NCBI GenBank assembly: GCA_028386065.3
Contig: JAKUCV010003183.1
Coordinates: forward strand, 1 to 64,000
Source of the DNA: Turnera subulata
Taxonomy: Eukaryota; Streptophyta; Magnoliopsida; Malpighiales; Passifloraceae
Direction: 5' to 3'
DNA length: 64,000 nt
Shown: one piece after another, positions 46,935 to 56,959 of the stretch
Layout of the letters: each line of letters begins with the position of its first letter
Numbering within the stretch: the stretch's first letter is position 1
Made by a program: the position numbers and the translations under genes
Notes under the pieces: generated by a model
Database searches by the model: none
What the model was told of the DNA's origin: nothing
The model's input: only the letters and a program-made list of their open reading frames with translations

Positions 46935-47912
46935 ATGACTTATTTGTAAGGGTAGATGGTAAAGAGGGTGGTCGGGGTGCTATTGGTAAGGAGGAAGGGG
47001 TTTTAGTGTGGAGAAAGGTTTGTGACGATTTAGGTAAAGTAAGTGGTGATGGGTGAGTAATGAAAGTTGACTGAGCAGGTAATGTATTAGTAGCAAGGGC
47101 AACCACATTAAGTTCCTGCATCCGAGCGAAAGCCTGAGCTTCGCGCAGTGTCTGGGGACGCATCATACGCACTGTCACTTGGATGTTGGGGCTTAATGCA
47201 CCCAGAAAAATACTAAGAGCCTGAGAATCAGATAGGTCAACACGATGATACAGCTTATCAAAAGCTTTAAGAAAAGAATTCAAATCACCAGTTTGCTTAA
47301 GGTTACTCAAATCAGAAAGAGGATCCTCAAAAACATGTGTACCAAAACGAGTACCAATAGCAGTAGAGTAGTCAATCCAATGAACCGTAGATTCAGAAGA
47401 AAATCCTTTCATATAAGACTGATGCCACTCCAACGCATCATCCTCAAGGTGAATCATAGCTAAAGTAACCTTGGAATCATCGGGTGTGCGATCAACAGCA
47501 AAGAAGTGGTTACACTTATAAATCCAACCCTCAACATTTTCACCTCGAAAAATAGGGAAATCCAGCTTAGTAAGACAGGTAGATAAATGGGGCGAAGAAC
47601 AATAACCAGTGTTACCCGAAAGATGAGCTGGAGTCATAGAGAGTACCGGTGAAGATGAAGTAACCGGAGTCGACGAAGAGGTTGGAGAAGAGTCTACCAG
47701 TAAAGGGGAAACAGCCGCAGCAGGATCTAGTACCGGACTCTTTTCAAAACGCCACATAAATTTTGAAGGATCGCCTTAAGGTCACCCATATCCTGGTCAT
47801 GTTTGGTTTGAGCATCCACGATGAGAGACTGAAGTTTGTCGCAGCGGAGGTCGAGCTGCCCAAGGGAGTCATCAACCTTGTGGGTATCTTGGGATCGCAG
47901 CTCTGGAGCCAT
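46774..47912 (-). pseudogene. gag of H
   Basis: A start at 47912 (MAPELRSQDTHKVDD) runs 60 codons. The capsid is then read in another frame from 47757, so there is a frameshift near 47745. Capsid motifs are FPIFRGENVEGWIYKCNHFF, LEDDALEWHQSY and the zinc knuckle CFKCDAKYTPTHRC near 46840. It would assemble the particle. The frame ends shortly after the knuckle and overlaps the protease frame. Confidence 0.85.
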
Positions 47913-47943
47913 GATCTCCGAGGATCGGTGGCTCTACTACCAA

Positions 47944-48236
47944 TGATGCGGTTATTTTCTGGAAAAGGGGATAACCAAAGAAAAATTGAGAAAAAGGAAT
48001 CGGGATAAGATTAGCACTGTAAGAGGAGAGTGCGTTTCTATTCCATTAACCAATTCCTATTACAAGCCTAACCCTTTTTCCTTTCACATTACATATATAT
48101 ATATAGCACGCCTATAACTTGTGTAGCTACTGTCATTTAAGGGTGTTTCTTACGACTAGTCATACAAGCAGTTGACAAGTCTTACAATAAGAAGTAATTT
48201 AACAAACAAAGCATTAATAATAAAACTACTGCATCA
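47944..48236 (-). repeat. 5' LTR of H
   Basis: 293 bp, same ends and TATA-like run as the other copy. It is preceded (on minus) by TSD GAACC at 48237-48241 and followed by the PBS. Confidence 0.95.
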
Positions 48237-48241
48237 GAACC

Positions 48242-49365
48242 ACCCCAAGTTCAGTTACGAACTTCTTAATCCAAATAGCCTCTTTCGCCGCATCTGAGGC
48301 AGCAATGTGCTCAGCCTCGGTTGTAGAATCTGCAACTGTCTCTTGCTTAGAACTCTTTCAGCATACAGCACCACCTCCAAGACAAAACACATAACCTGAT
48401 TGCGATCTAAAGTCATCCCTGTCTGTTTGGAAGCTAGCATCTGTGTAACCCTTTACAACAAGCTCATCAACGCTTCCATACACAAGGAATGCATCCTTAG
48501 TCCTTCTCAAGTACTTAAGGATGTTCTTAACCGCTATCCAGTGACTCTCACCACGATCAGATTGATATCTGCTTGTGACACTCAAAGCATATGCGACATC
48601 CGGTCGAGTACATAACATGGCATACAAGATAGATACTATTGCCAAAGCATAAGGGATCTTACTCATCCGCTCTCTCTCCTTCGATGTACTAGGACATTGA
48701 TTCTTAGAGAGAGATACGCCATGTGACATGGGCAAGAATCCTTTCTTGGAATCTCCATAGATCTTTATGCCTAACACGTAGGCAGCTTCTCCTAAGTCCT
48801 TCATTGAGAAATTCTTTCCTACCCAAGTCTTTATTGACTGTAGTGTCGGAATATCATTCCCAATGAGTAGAATGTCGTCAACATACAACAACAAGAAAAC
48901 GACAGTGCTCCCACTAACCTTCTTGTAAACACATGGCTCATCTTCATTTTTAAAGAAACCAAACTCTTTGATTACTTGATTAAAACGAAGATTCCAACTC
49001 CTAGAAGCTTGCTTTAATCCATAAATGGACCTTTGCAACTTGCATACCATATTAGCTTTTTCTGGATCAACAAAACCTTCAGCTTGTGTCATGTGCACAT
49101 CCTCTAAAAGATTTCCATTAAGGAAAGCAGTTTTGACATCCATTTACCATATCTCATAATCATGGTATGCTGCTATAGCCAATAGAATCCGAATGGATTT
49201 AACCACGGCAACTGGTGAGAAAGTTTCATCATAGTCAATCACATTACCATCCATGTCGGTCTTTTTCTTAAAGACCCATTTGCACTCTATGGGTTTTACC
49301 CCTTCAGGTGGATCAACCAAAGTCCATTCCTTGTTTTCGTACATGGATTCCATTTCCGAATTCAT
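48242..49365 (-). pseudogene. RT and N-terminal RNase H of copia A
   Basis: From 49365: MESMYENKEWTLVDPPEGVK and KWVFKKKTDMDGNV, with an internal deletion where B still has the longer RLVAKGS stretch. A TAA at 49144 leads into MDVKTAFLNGNLLEDVHM. The RT core has LYVDDILLIGNDI (catalytic YVDD), and IYGLKQASRSWNLRFNQ precedes it. Compared with B about 27 residues before DSKKGFLPMSHG are missing. RNase H starts with YTDASF; a TGA at a Trp position (near 48358) breaks it before KSSKQETVADSTTEAEH. H cuts the domain at 48236. Confidence 0.88.
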
Positions 49366-49370
49366 GGCTT

Positions 49371-50210
49371 CTAGCCACTTTTTAGAGTCCGGACCCGTAA
49401 CGGCCTGCTGATACCAGGCTCATACCAAAGTCCAGTATGAGTCATAAGAAATCCATATCTCTCAGGCTCATACCGAATCCTATCCGACCTACGCTGCCCA
49501 TGTGTTACAGGTACAGGATTTTCACCCACAACATCTTGCGGTTCCTGTCCGTGTTCCATCTCAGCCTGTATATCTCGAACTTCTTCGAGTTCTATTTTCC
49601 TCCCACTAATTCCTCTAGAAATAAATTCTTTTTCTAGAAAAATAGCAGTCCGAGCAACAAACACTTTGTGGTCGGTGGGATTATAGAAGTAATACCCTTT
49701 TGTTTCCTTAGGGTATCCTACAAAAAGGCACTTCTCGGATTCAGGGCCGAGTTTATCTGATGCTTCACGTCTCACGTAAGCCTCACAACCCCAAATTCTC
49801 ATAAAAGACAAATTGGGATGCTTCCCGGTCCATATCTCATTTGGTGTCTTTTCAACCGATTTAGATGGAACACGGTTAAGTGTAAATGCAGCACTCAATA
49901 ATGCATGGCCCCAAAATGAAGAAGGGAGGTCAGCTTGACTCATCATAGAACGAACCATGTCTAACAAAGTTCTATTCCTCCTTTCAGATACACCATTCCA
50001 TTGAGGCGTACCTGGTGGAGTAAGCTGTGATACTATACCACATTGCTTTAGATGATCAACAAATTCTCGGCTTAAGTATTCACCTCCTCGATCAGATCGA
50101 AGCATTTTAATACTTTTACTGGGTCGATTCTGTACTTCATTCTTGAACTCTTTGAACTTTTCAAAGGATTCTGACTTGTGTCTCATAAGATACACATAGC
50201 CATATCTACT
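49371..50210 (-). pseudogene. Integrase of copia A
   Basis: The open frame has YLMRHKSESFEKFKEFKNEV, RSDRGGEYLSREF (second catalytic Asp), GVSERRNRTLLDMVRSMM (catalytic Glu) and the plant copia C-terminal motif WGCEAYVRREASDKLGPES. It continues to VTHGQRRSDRIRYEPERYGF. An in-frame TAG (near 50213) separates it from the preceding FITFTDD part that carries the start of the core. Confidence 0.9.
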
Positions 50211-51320
50211 CTAATCATCAGTAAATGTAATGAAGTATTGAAAACCACCTTCGGCCTGTGTAGACATAGGTCCGCATACATCAGAATGTATTAGACCTAA
50301 CAAGTCCGAAGCTCTCTCACCTTTACCGGCAAAAGGAGCCTTTGTCATTTTGCCTAATAAACATGACTCGCATGTGTCATATGATTCAAAATCAAATGAG
50401 TCTAGAATTCCAACTTTATGGAGTTTAGCAATACGAGTCTCGTTTATATGGCCCAAATGACAATGCCAAAGGTAGGTTTCATTAGAATCATTCATTCTAA
50501 CCTTCCTCGTATTAACGTTATAGATTGGTGTTTCTAGGTTTAGAACATACAAACCATTGCTCAAATATGTACCACCATAATAAATATCATTGAAATAAAT
50601 AGAACAACATTTGTTCTTTATTACAAATGAAAAGCCTGTCTTGTCCAGACAAGAAACAGAAATCAAATTCCTGCTTATAGTAGGTACATAATAGCAATCA
50701 TCAAGTTCCAAAACCAAACCACTCGGTAAAGATAGATAATAAGTCCCTACGGCTAATGCAGCAACCCTTGCTCCATTTCCGACGCGTAGGTCTATCTCAC
50801 CCTTTGCCATTCTCCTACTCTTTCTTAGTTCCTGCACATTTACACAAATGTGAGAACCACATCCGGTATCTAATACCCATGATGCAGAGATAGAGATATT
50901 AGCTTCTATAACGAAAATACCTGAAGTGGAAGTCTCACTTTCCTTCCTTTTCTTCACCTCTTCAAGGTAAATAGGGCAGTTGCGCTTCCAATGGCCCGGT
51001 TTATTGCAATGGAAACAATGTCCTTCCTTTGCAATACCACCCTTGGGTTTCAGCACATGATCACAAGAAGATGCACATGCGCCAAACTTTTTGGCACATT
51101 TCTTCTTCTTGTTAAACTTTGCTTTACCCTTTCCTTTGCCTTTTCCAATCATCATAATGTTGGATTTGTTTGCCCTCATTTGTTGCACAACTGTTCCCAA
51201 TATGTTAAGCAACTCAGACAATGATTTGTCAAGATGATTTATATTGAAGTTCTTGACAAATTGGCTGTAACTATCCGGCAACGATTGCAGGACTAGATAA
51301 ATAGCCATCTCCTTCTGCAA
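50211..51320 (-). pseudogene. Gag C-terminus, protease and pre-integrase of copia A
   Basis: A 369-residue open frame: gag end with LVLQSLPDSYSQFVKNFNI, a Lys-rich KGKGKGKAKFNKKKK stretch and the zinc knuckle CFHCNKPGHWKRNC. The protease is ASWVLDTGCGSHIC (intact DTG). The GAG-pre-integrase segment has LWHCHLGHINETRIAKL and CESCLLGKMTKAPF. The integrase core begins LIHSDVCGPM (first catalytic Asp). The protein would be cleaved into mature particle and enzyme parts. Confidence 0.9.
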
Positions 51321-51775
51321 AGGAAAACCAAGACCTCAAGGCTCTCAATGTATCCAATCATTTTGAGCACATGATGTCTCACGGGTGATGACTCATCCAT
51401 CTTGCATTGGAACAATGCCTTAGAGGTCTCGTACCTCTCATGCCTTGCTTGCTCTTCAAAGAGCATTTTCAGGTGTTCGATCATATCAAACACCCTCATG
51501 TTCTCATGTTGCTTCTGAAGCTCAGATTCCATATTAACAAGCATAAGGCATGCAACATACAATGCATCATCAACATGCTTCTTGTAAGCATCTCTTTCTG
51601 CCCTAGGAGCATTAGGCGTCGGTTCATCTGGAACGGGCCCTTCAAGGACATACAACTTTTTTTCATGTTTGAGGACAATCCTCAAATTGCGATGCAACTT
51701 TAGGAAGTTATTCCCATTCAGCTTTTCCTTCTCAAGGACTGATCGCAATGATAATGTGCCTGTGTTTTGTGCCAT
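51293..51775 (-). pseudogene. Gag N-terminus of copia A
   Basis: It begins MAQNTGTLSLRSVLEKEKLN at 51775 and has the retrotran_gag-like motifs LHRNLRIVLKHEKKLYVLEG, YVACLMLVNMESELQ and HVLKMIGYIESLE. A one-base frame change near 51315 separates it from the overlapping next frame. Capsid function is inferred from the family. Confidence 0.9.
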
Positions 51776-51777
51776 GG

Positions 51778-53262
51778 TATATCTACAACAATGATCAACT
51801 CACACAAATAAGAGTCATGTATACATAAATCATTTAACAAGGAATTCTATTAAATGATGCTCCTACTATGAATCAAAAAAAAAAATGATAGGTAGGCCAA
51901 GATCCATATTTCACTACAAGATAAGTCAGGTTTGGCTGATCACTTACATCATAGCTATTTAGGTAGACAACTCTTGTCAATCACATCTCATGTAACTCTT
52001 GGATAGTTGAGTGAACAATACTTGTTCTTGTCTATCTTATAGACATTGCTCAACTCCTTGCCTCTAAGTCCTTAATCCTATTAAGATGACCTAGTTAAGT
52101 CCAAACCCACAATAAGCAGTTCAGATATTACAATTTTCCAGTCGCACCTTGCTAGGATAAACATTGGCACCTTGCTTTGGCAAAACCTACCAAGTGTTGA
52201 TCTAAGCAATTATGAGTGCTTATCAAGGAAGGCAACTAAGAACTTAATATTTACATCAAGATTTGTTCATACATCACATGCATATAATCAACAAATCATA
52301 TGTTGATGTTATGTAAATTTGGAAACCCAAGATACATGTAAACATCGATGCCCATAAGTGAACATCGATGTCTTTGAGAATCTGATTCTCCCCAACATCT
52401 TGGTAATGCACAAGGACATCGATGTCCATTGCTGAACATCGATGTCCATTGGCCTCGGGTACTCTAGGACATTGATGTGTTGTCATGAACATCGATGTTA
52501 ATTGGCCTCTAGAACACAAGGACATCGATGTCCTGTCATCAACATCGATGTCCTTGAGGCTCTGGAAGTCCAAACTATTTGGCAGAGCTCAAGAACATCG
52601 ATGTTCAGCTCTTGGACATCGATGTTGGAAAGTTCCAAAGGTTCATTGGCCTATGGAACTCAAGAACATCGATGTTCAACTCTTGGACATTGATGTTGGA
52701 AAGTTCCGAAGGTCCAAAAACTTGGCAGTAGTTTTAAACATCGATGTCTAACCTTTAAACAATGATGTTTGAGACTCTGGAACACAAGGACATCGATGTT
52801 ATAAAGTGAACATCGATGTTATTTGGTCTCTGGAATCTCAAATCAATCTCACAGGGCTCTTGGACATCGATGTTTAATCCTGAACATCGATGTTCATATG
52901 AATCTGCCAAGGCCAACTTTTCATAGAACAGGCTCGGCCAAGGCAAATCCTCATGTGGACATCGATGTCCTAGCCCTGCAGCACTAGAACGACCATCGTT
53001 CCTTCCGAAAACCGACGATCGATTTTCGTTTTGTCGAACCCCTTCGACTTACTGCCAATTACTCCTTGATTGATATCACATACCAATCAAGTTCTTGTTG
53101 TCAAAACACTTTTGACACAAACCAACATCAACATATATATAATGAACTCAACATATAATGATCATGCTACATCACATATAACACATCATATATATTTGCA
53201 TGAACATATGAACATATGCACATAGATTCGGTTTAGAGCTTCACAAGAGGCTCCGCTACCAC
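51778..53262 (-). promoter_or_regulatory. 5' leader of copia A (PBS to gag)
   Basis: About 1.49 kb between the PBS (TGGTAGCGGAGCC on minus, 53251-53262) and the gag ATG. It holds a direct repeat of TTGGCACCTTGCT type and the palindrome array at 52340-52972, and no coding motif. A leader this long is unusual for a copia element of this size. Confidence 0.7.
52340..52972. repeat. Array of ACATCGATGT palindromes in A
   Basis: I count 15 exact copies of the 10-bp palindrome ACATCGATGT and four one-base variants in about 630 bp. They often occur in pairs 12-20 nt apart, within a looser repeat containing AAGTTCC(A/G)AAGGTCC and CTCTGGAACTCAAG. Flanking bases frequently extend the palindrome (GGACATCGATGTCC). 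Confidence 0.9.
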
Positions 53263-54775
53263 GGTAAGTTTTCGGTCATGCAAAATAGACAATCTAAATG
53301 CAACAAATGCACAGCGGAAACCCGGAAACACAAGAAGGATCCATGTGAAGCAACTAAACTGAACAATAAAAATTTTCGTACCTGAAACGGTTGAGGTCTT
53401 TCACCCAACTGATGAACTGAATCAGCTAGAGCCGGAAGGATATCCTGCTCCTCTACAGTATCCACACAAATCATCGATCACAGCCGGAAAACATCTCACG
53501 ATCTCCAACCCAAGCACTCCCGAACCGTGGTGCTAGCTACAGATTTCCGGGAGCTATGTGGTGTTACTTTCTTTCTCAAAGAATGGGTGAGTGTTTGTGT
53601 GTGTTCTTACTGGTCTGAAAAACACTCTCAAGGCTCTCAAAAAATAGAATGCTATCAGCCAAAAAACCCAAAGCATAATCTAATTATGCCACTCAATTAG
53701 TGCTTAGGGTAATGGCCAACATAATGGCCAATTATGATTAAGATACCCATTATCTTGTCTACCACTAAGCACTAATGGGACTACACATCACAAGCAATCA
53801 GGTTTGGCTCAATAATTCTGACAATTATTGTATCAAACCAGCCCAAAATGACCCTGGTCCAACCACAGTCCAACCATGGTCCAACCACACCTGGTCGAAC
53901 CTTGGTCCAACCACAGTTCAACCGCCTGCTCGAATCAACGATTCTAAATGTGTGACCCTATAGGCACTTGTAACGTCCGGCAATAATTGTAAACTCATTT
54001 ACAATTATAAGCAAAGAGCGGCGTCTAGCAACACATCATTGCTACCCGAACGACAAGATCAGTACTCATTCAATATGCCTCGGAAACATGTCATCGTCCT
54101 TTCGTCCATTATCAAGATTAAACCGAGACATGGAAAACATCAATCTCGTATATGTTTAATCTTAGTTTCTTGATCCTCGAGTTAACTGTGTAAAATGGAT
54201 CCTAATGATATCACCATATCATATAATCCGAGCATGGCCATGCATTTACAGTTCAACTCTATCAAGAGGCCCATCTGATAATATACCCGTTATATGGGTC
54301 GGACGAATCCCATCTTGATCAATCAAAACCCACTAGACATTTATCATATACCCAATGATTACTCTTAAGACCACCCAGTTACGGATGACTAGGAATAATA
54401 TCAAAGTATACGACTCATATGCTGGGAACCTTGATGATCTCAGGTCTAAGGACAATACATATAATAGTACCACTAATGACTATCATATAACGTTCCATGT
54501 AGGGTTCCTATGTGGGTCAGTCCAGTCCACAAGTTCTCTAACTTGTACCCGTATGTAGAATTCATATCTCATATAATTCTCAACATATGCTAGTCTTTAT
54601 TTATTATTACAACCCATCCATAATAATAATCGACTAAGGACATTTTAAGAATACAAAGTATTCTAGGGTTATAAATATGTGCAAGCGATTATCTCACAAT
54701 CATATTTATTAGAATAACCTTAATGTATATACATGACTACAAACAATCATCCATTGATTGGCTTTTACACTAACA
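53263..54775 (-). repeat. 5' LTR of A
   Basis: GGTAAGTTTTCGGTCATGC (the TG end mutated to GG) to TTTTACACTAACA, 1513 bp. The PBS adjoins its left end. Confidence 0.92.
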
Positions 54776-54780
54776 CGGGT

Positions 54781-55418
54781 GTCCCGAGGGCGATCCTGGT
54801 TGCGTTTGGATTGTCCATCGTGTTTTGGTGTGAGGGCAGGTGTTGAGGGGATGGTTGTGGCGGCAGTTTTGTATTTGGAGGTTGTGGAGCCAGTGCGTGG
54901 GCGTTTGGTCGGGCGGGTGGGGGTTGTGGTGAGGTGAGGGGTAGGGGTGAGGGCGGCGGTGGATGATTCTGGGGGTGGGTCCACCGTCATATCGATGATT
55001 TCGGACTCGGGGATGGCGGTACACTTTTTGGGGCACACTTCAGTGGTGGTGGTGGTTTTAATTTCTGAAGGGGGGTCTAGGTTTAGGTCATTCCTGCCGC
55101 CAGGGATTGTGAGATGGGTACGAGGGCGGCGGGTGTAATGGGTGAGTGGGGTGGTTCGTGGGGTGGATGGTGTGGGTTGAGAGGAGTCGGGTATGGTGGC
55201 TGTGGGTTCTGTGGGTAGTGCAGGCAGGGCAAGAAGGGGTGGGGGTTGGGCGTTTTGTGGTGGGTAAAGGCGAGCGAACTCGCTGATGAGGATTTGGAGG
55301 GGAGGTAGGTCTGGGTGTAGTTGCAGTGGTGGGGGGTTGATGGGCAGGTTACGGTGGATGAATTGAAAGAGGGGGCGGTTGATGGTGTAGGTTCCAGTGA
55401 TGTTAAGGGGTGGGAGAC
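54781..55418 (-). pseudogene. Athila-type ORF1, middle part between B and A
   Basis: An uninterrupted frame begins with PPLNITGTYTINRPLFQFIH and has LQILISEFARLYPPQN. It then becomes Pro/Thr-rich (PTEPTATIPDSSQPTPSTPR) and basic (RPTKRPRTGSTTSKYK), ending at the A insertion in SKRNQDRPRDTR. The composition is GC-richer than the surrounding copia LTRs, which marks it off as host sequence. It continues in frame at 41201. Confidence 0.75.
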
Positions 55419-56945
55419 TGTAACTTTCCGGACATGCAAACATGACACTCATATGCAATAAAATGCGCAGCGGAAAACAAGAAACACATGGAGGATCCAA
55501 GTGAAAGTAACTAAACCGAATAACAATTTTTGCGTACCTGAATCGGTTGAGATCTTTCACCCAATTGATGTGCCGAATCTGCTAGAGCCGGACAGAAATC
55601 CCGCCCCTCTACGGTATGCACACGAACCGTTGATGACTGTTAGTAACCATCTCACGATCACTAACCCGAGCATACCCGAACCGCAGTGCTAGCTGCAGAA
55701 TTTTCGAGAGCTAGAGACTAGAAAGTGTTTGATGTGTTTTTCTCAAGTTTGAAGAGTGTGTAAAGCCTTGCATGTTCTGAAAATCTGATCAAACCTTCAC
55801 CCTATTTATACACACTTGAAATGCATAGTTTATTAAGTCATTGGCCAACATAATCATGTCTTATCCTTCATGATTATGTTTCCACTTTGACTTAATGCTC
55901 CACTAAGCATTAATTATATATATCATCATATATAGGAATACACATTATACGGCACCAATTCTGGTTCAATAATTCTGTTAATTAGTGAACCAAATCAGCC
56001 CAAAACGACCCGGTCCAGCCAAGGTTCAACCATGGTCCACCCACTTGGTCGAACCACGGTCCAACCATGGTTCAACCACATGCTCGAATCAACGATTCTA
56101 TGTGTGTGACCCTGTAGGCACTTGTAATGTTTGGCAATAATTGTAAAATCTCATTTTACAATTATATTATAAGCAATGAGCGGCGTCTAGCAACACATCA
56201 TCGCTACCCAAACGACAAGATCAGTACTGATTCAATATGCCTCGGAAACATGTCATCGTCCTTTCGTCCCATTATCAAGATTAAACACGAGACATGGAAA
56301 ATGTCAATCTCGTATATGTTTAATCTTAGTTTCTTGATCCCCAAGTTAACTGTGTAAAACCGGATACTCATGATATCACCATATCATATAATCCGAGCGT
56401 GGGCACGCATTTATAGTTCAACTCTATCAAGAGGCCCATCTGATAATATACCCGTTATATGGGTTGGACGAATCCCATCTTGATCGATCAAAACCCACTA
56501 CCCATTACGTCACATACCCAATGATTACCCTTACGTCTACTCAGTTACGAGTGACTAAGAATAATATCAAAGTATACGACTCATATGTTGGGAACCTTGA
56601 CGATCTCAGGTCTAAGGACAATACATATAAGAACCACTAATGACAATCATATAACGTTCCATGTAGGGTTCTTATGTGGGTCGGTCCAGTCCACAAGTTC
56701 TCGAACTTGTACCCGTATGTAGAATTCATATCTCATATAATTCTCAACATACGCTAGTCTTAATTTATTATTACAACCCATCCATAATAATAATCGACTA
56801 GGGACATTTAAGAATATATAATATTCTAGGGTTATAAATATGTGCAAGCGTTTATCTCATAAACATATTTATTGGAATAACCTTAATGTATATATATGAC
56901 TATATACGATCATCCATTGATTGACTTTTGGGCACATTACTAACA
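55419..56945 (-). repeat. 3' LTR of B
   Basis: TGTAACTTTCCGGACATGC..GGCACATTACTAACA. TATTTATA at 55803-55810 (TATAAATA on minus) is a good TATA box. GGTCCAACCATGGTTCAACC-type short repeats lie at 56008-56085. Confidence 0.92.
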
Positions 56946-56959
56946 GTCTCCCAGTTGCA

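Larger units (their letters stand above)
42999..48236 (-). mobile_element. H: Ty3/gypsy chromovirus inside A
   Basis: Two 293-bp LTRs (42999-43291 and 47944-48236), TGATGCGG..CTACTGCATCA, differ at one visible base (CCCATTA/CCTATTA). The TSD is GAACC on both sides. The PBS TTGGTAGTAGAGCC (minus, ending 47943) fits an initiator-Met tRNA primer, and GGAAATTAAGGAGGGG is the polypurine tract beside 43291. It encodes gag, protease, RT, RNase H, integrase and a C-terminal chromodomain, all on minus. The near-identical LTRs mean a recent insertion, yet the coding region is multiply broken. Confidence 0.95.
41202..54775 (-). mobile_element. A: Ty1/copia retrotransposon, interrupted by H
   Basis: LTRs are 41202-42713 (3') and 53263-54775 (5'), about 1.51 kb each and a few percent apart. 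The near-TSDs are CGGGG (41197-41201) and CGGGT (54776-54780). The PBS follows the 5' LTR (TGGTAGCGGAGCC, minus, 53251-53262), then a leader with a palindrome array, gag, protease, integrase, RT and RNase H, and the polypurine tract AAGTGGGAGAT next to 42713. Without H it is 8.33 kb, almost the same as B (8336 bp). H is inserted in RNase H at 42999-48236. Confidence 0.92.

Noticed and set aside
52274..52946. Short ORFs with repeated IDV, TSMF or HRCS words
   Set aside because: They are translations of the ACATCGATGT palindrome array, in the untranslated leader of A; the same happens at 61504-61908 in B.
52340..52972. Possible CRISPR-like array
   Set aside because: The repeated core is only about 10 bp, spacing is irregular, and the context is a plant copia leader.
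54709..55560. A single proline-rich host gene of 283 residues
   Set aside because: Its ends are copia LTR sequence of A and B; only 54781-55418 is host, and it continues as the Athila-type ORF in other segments.
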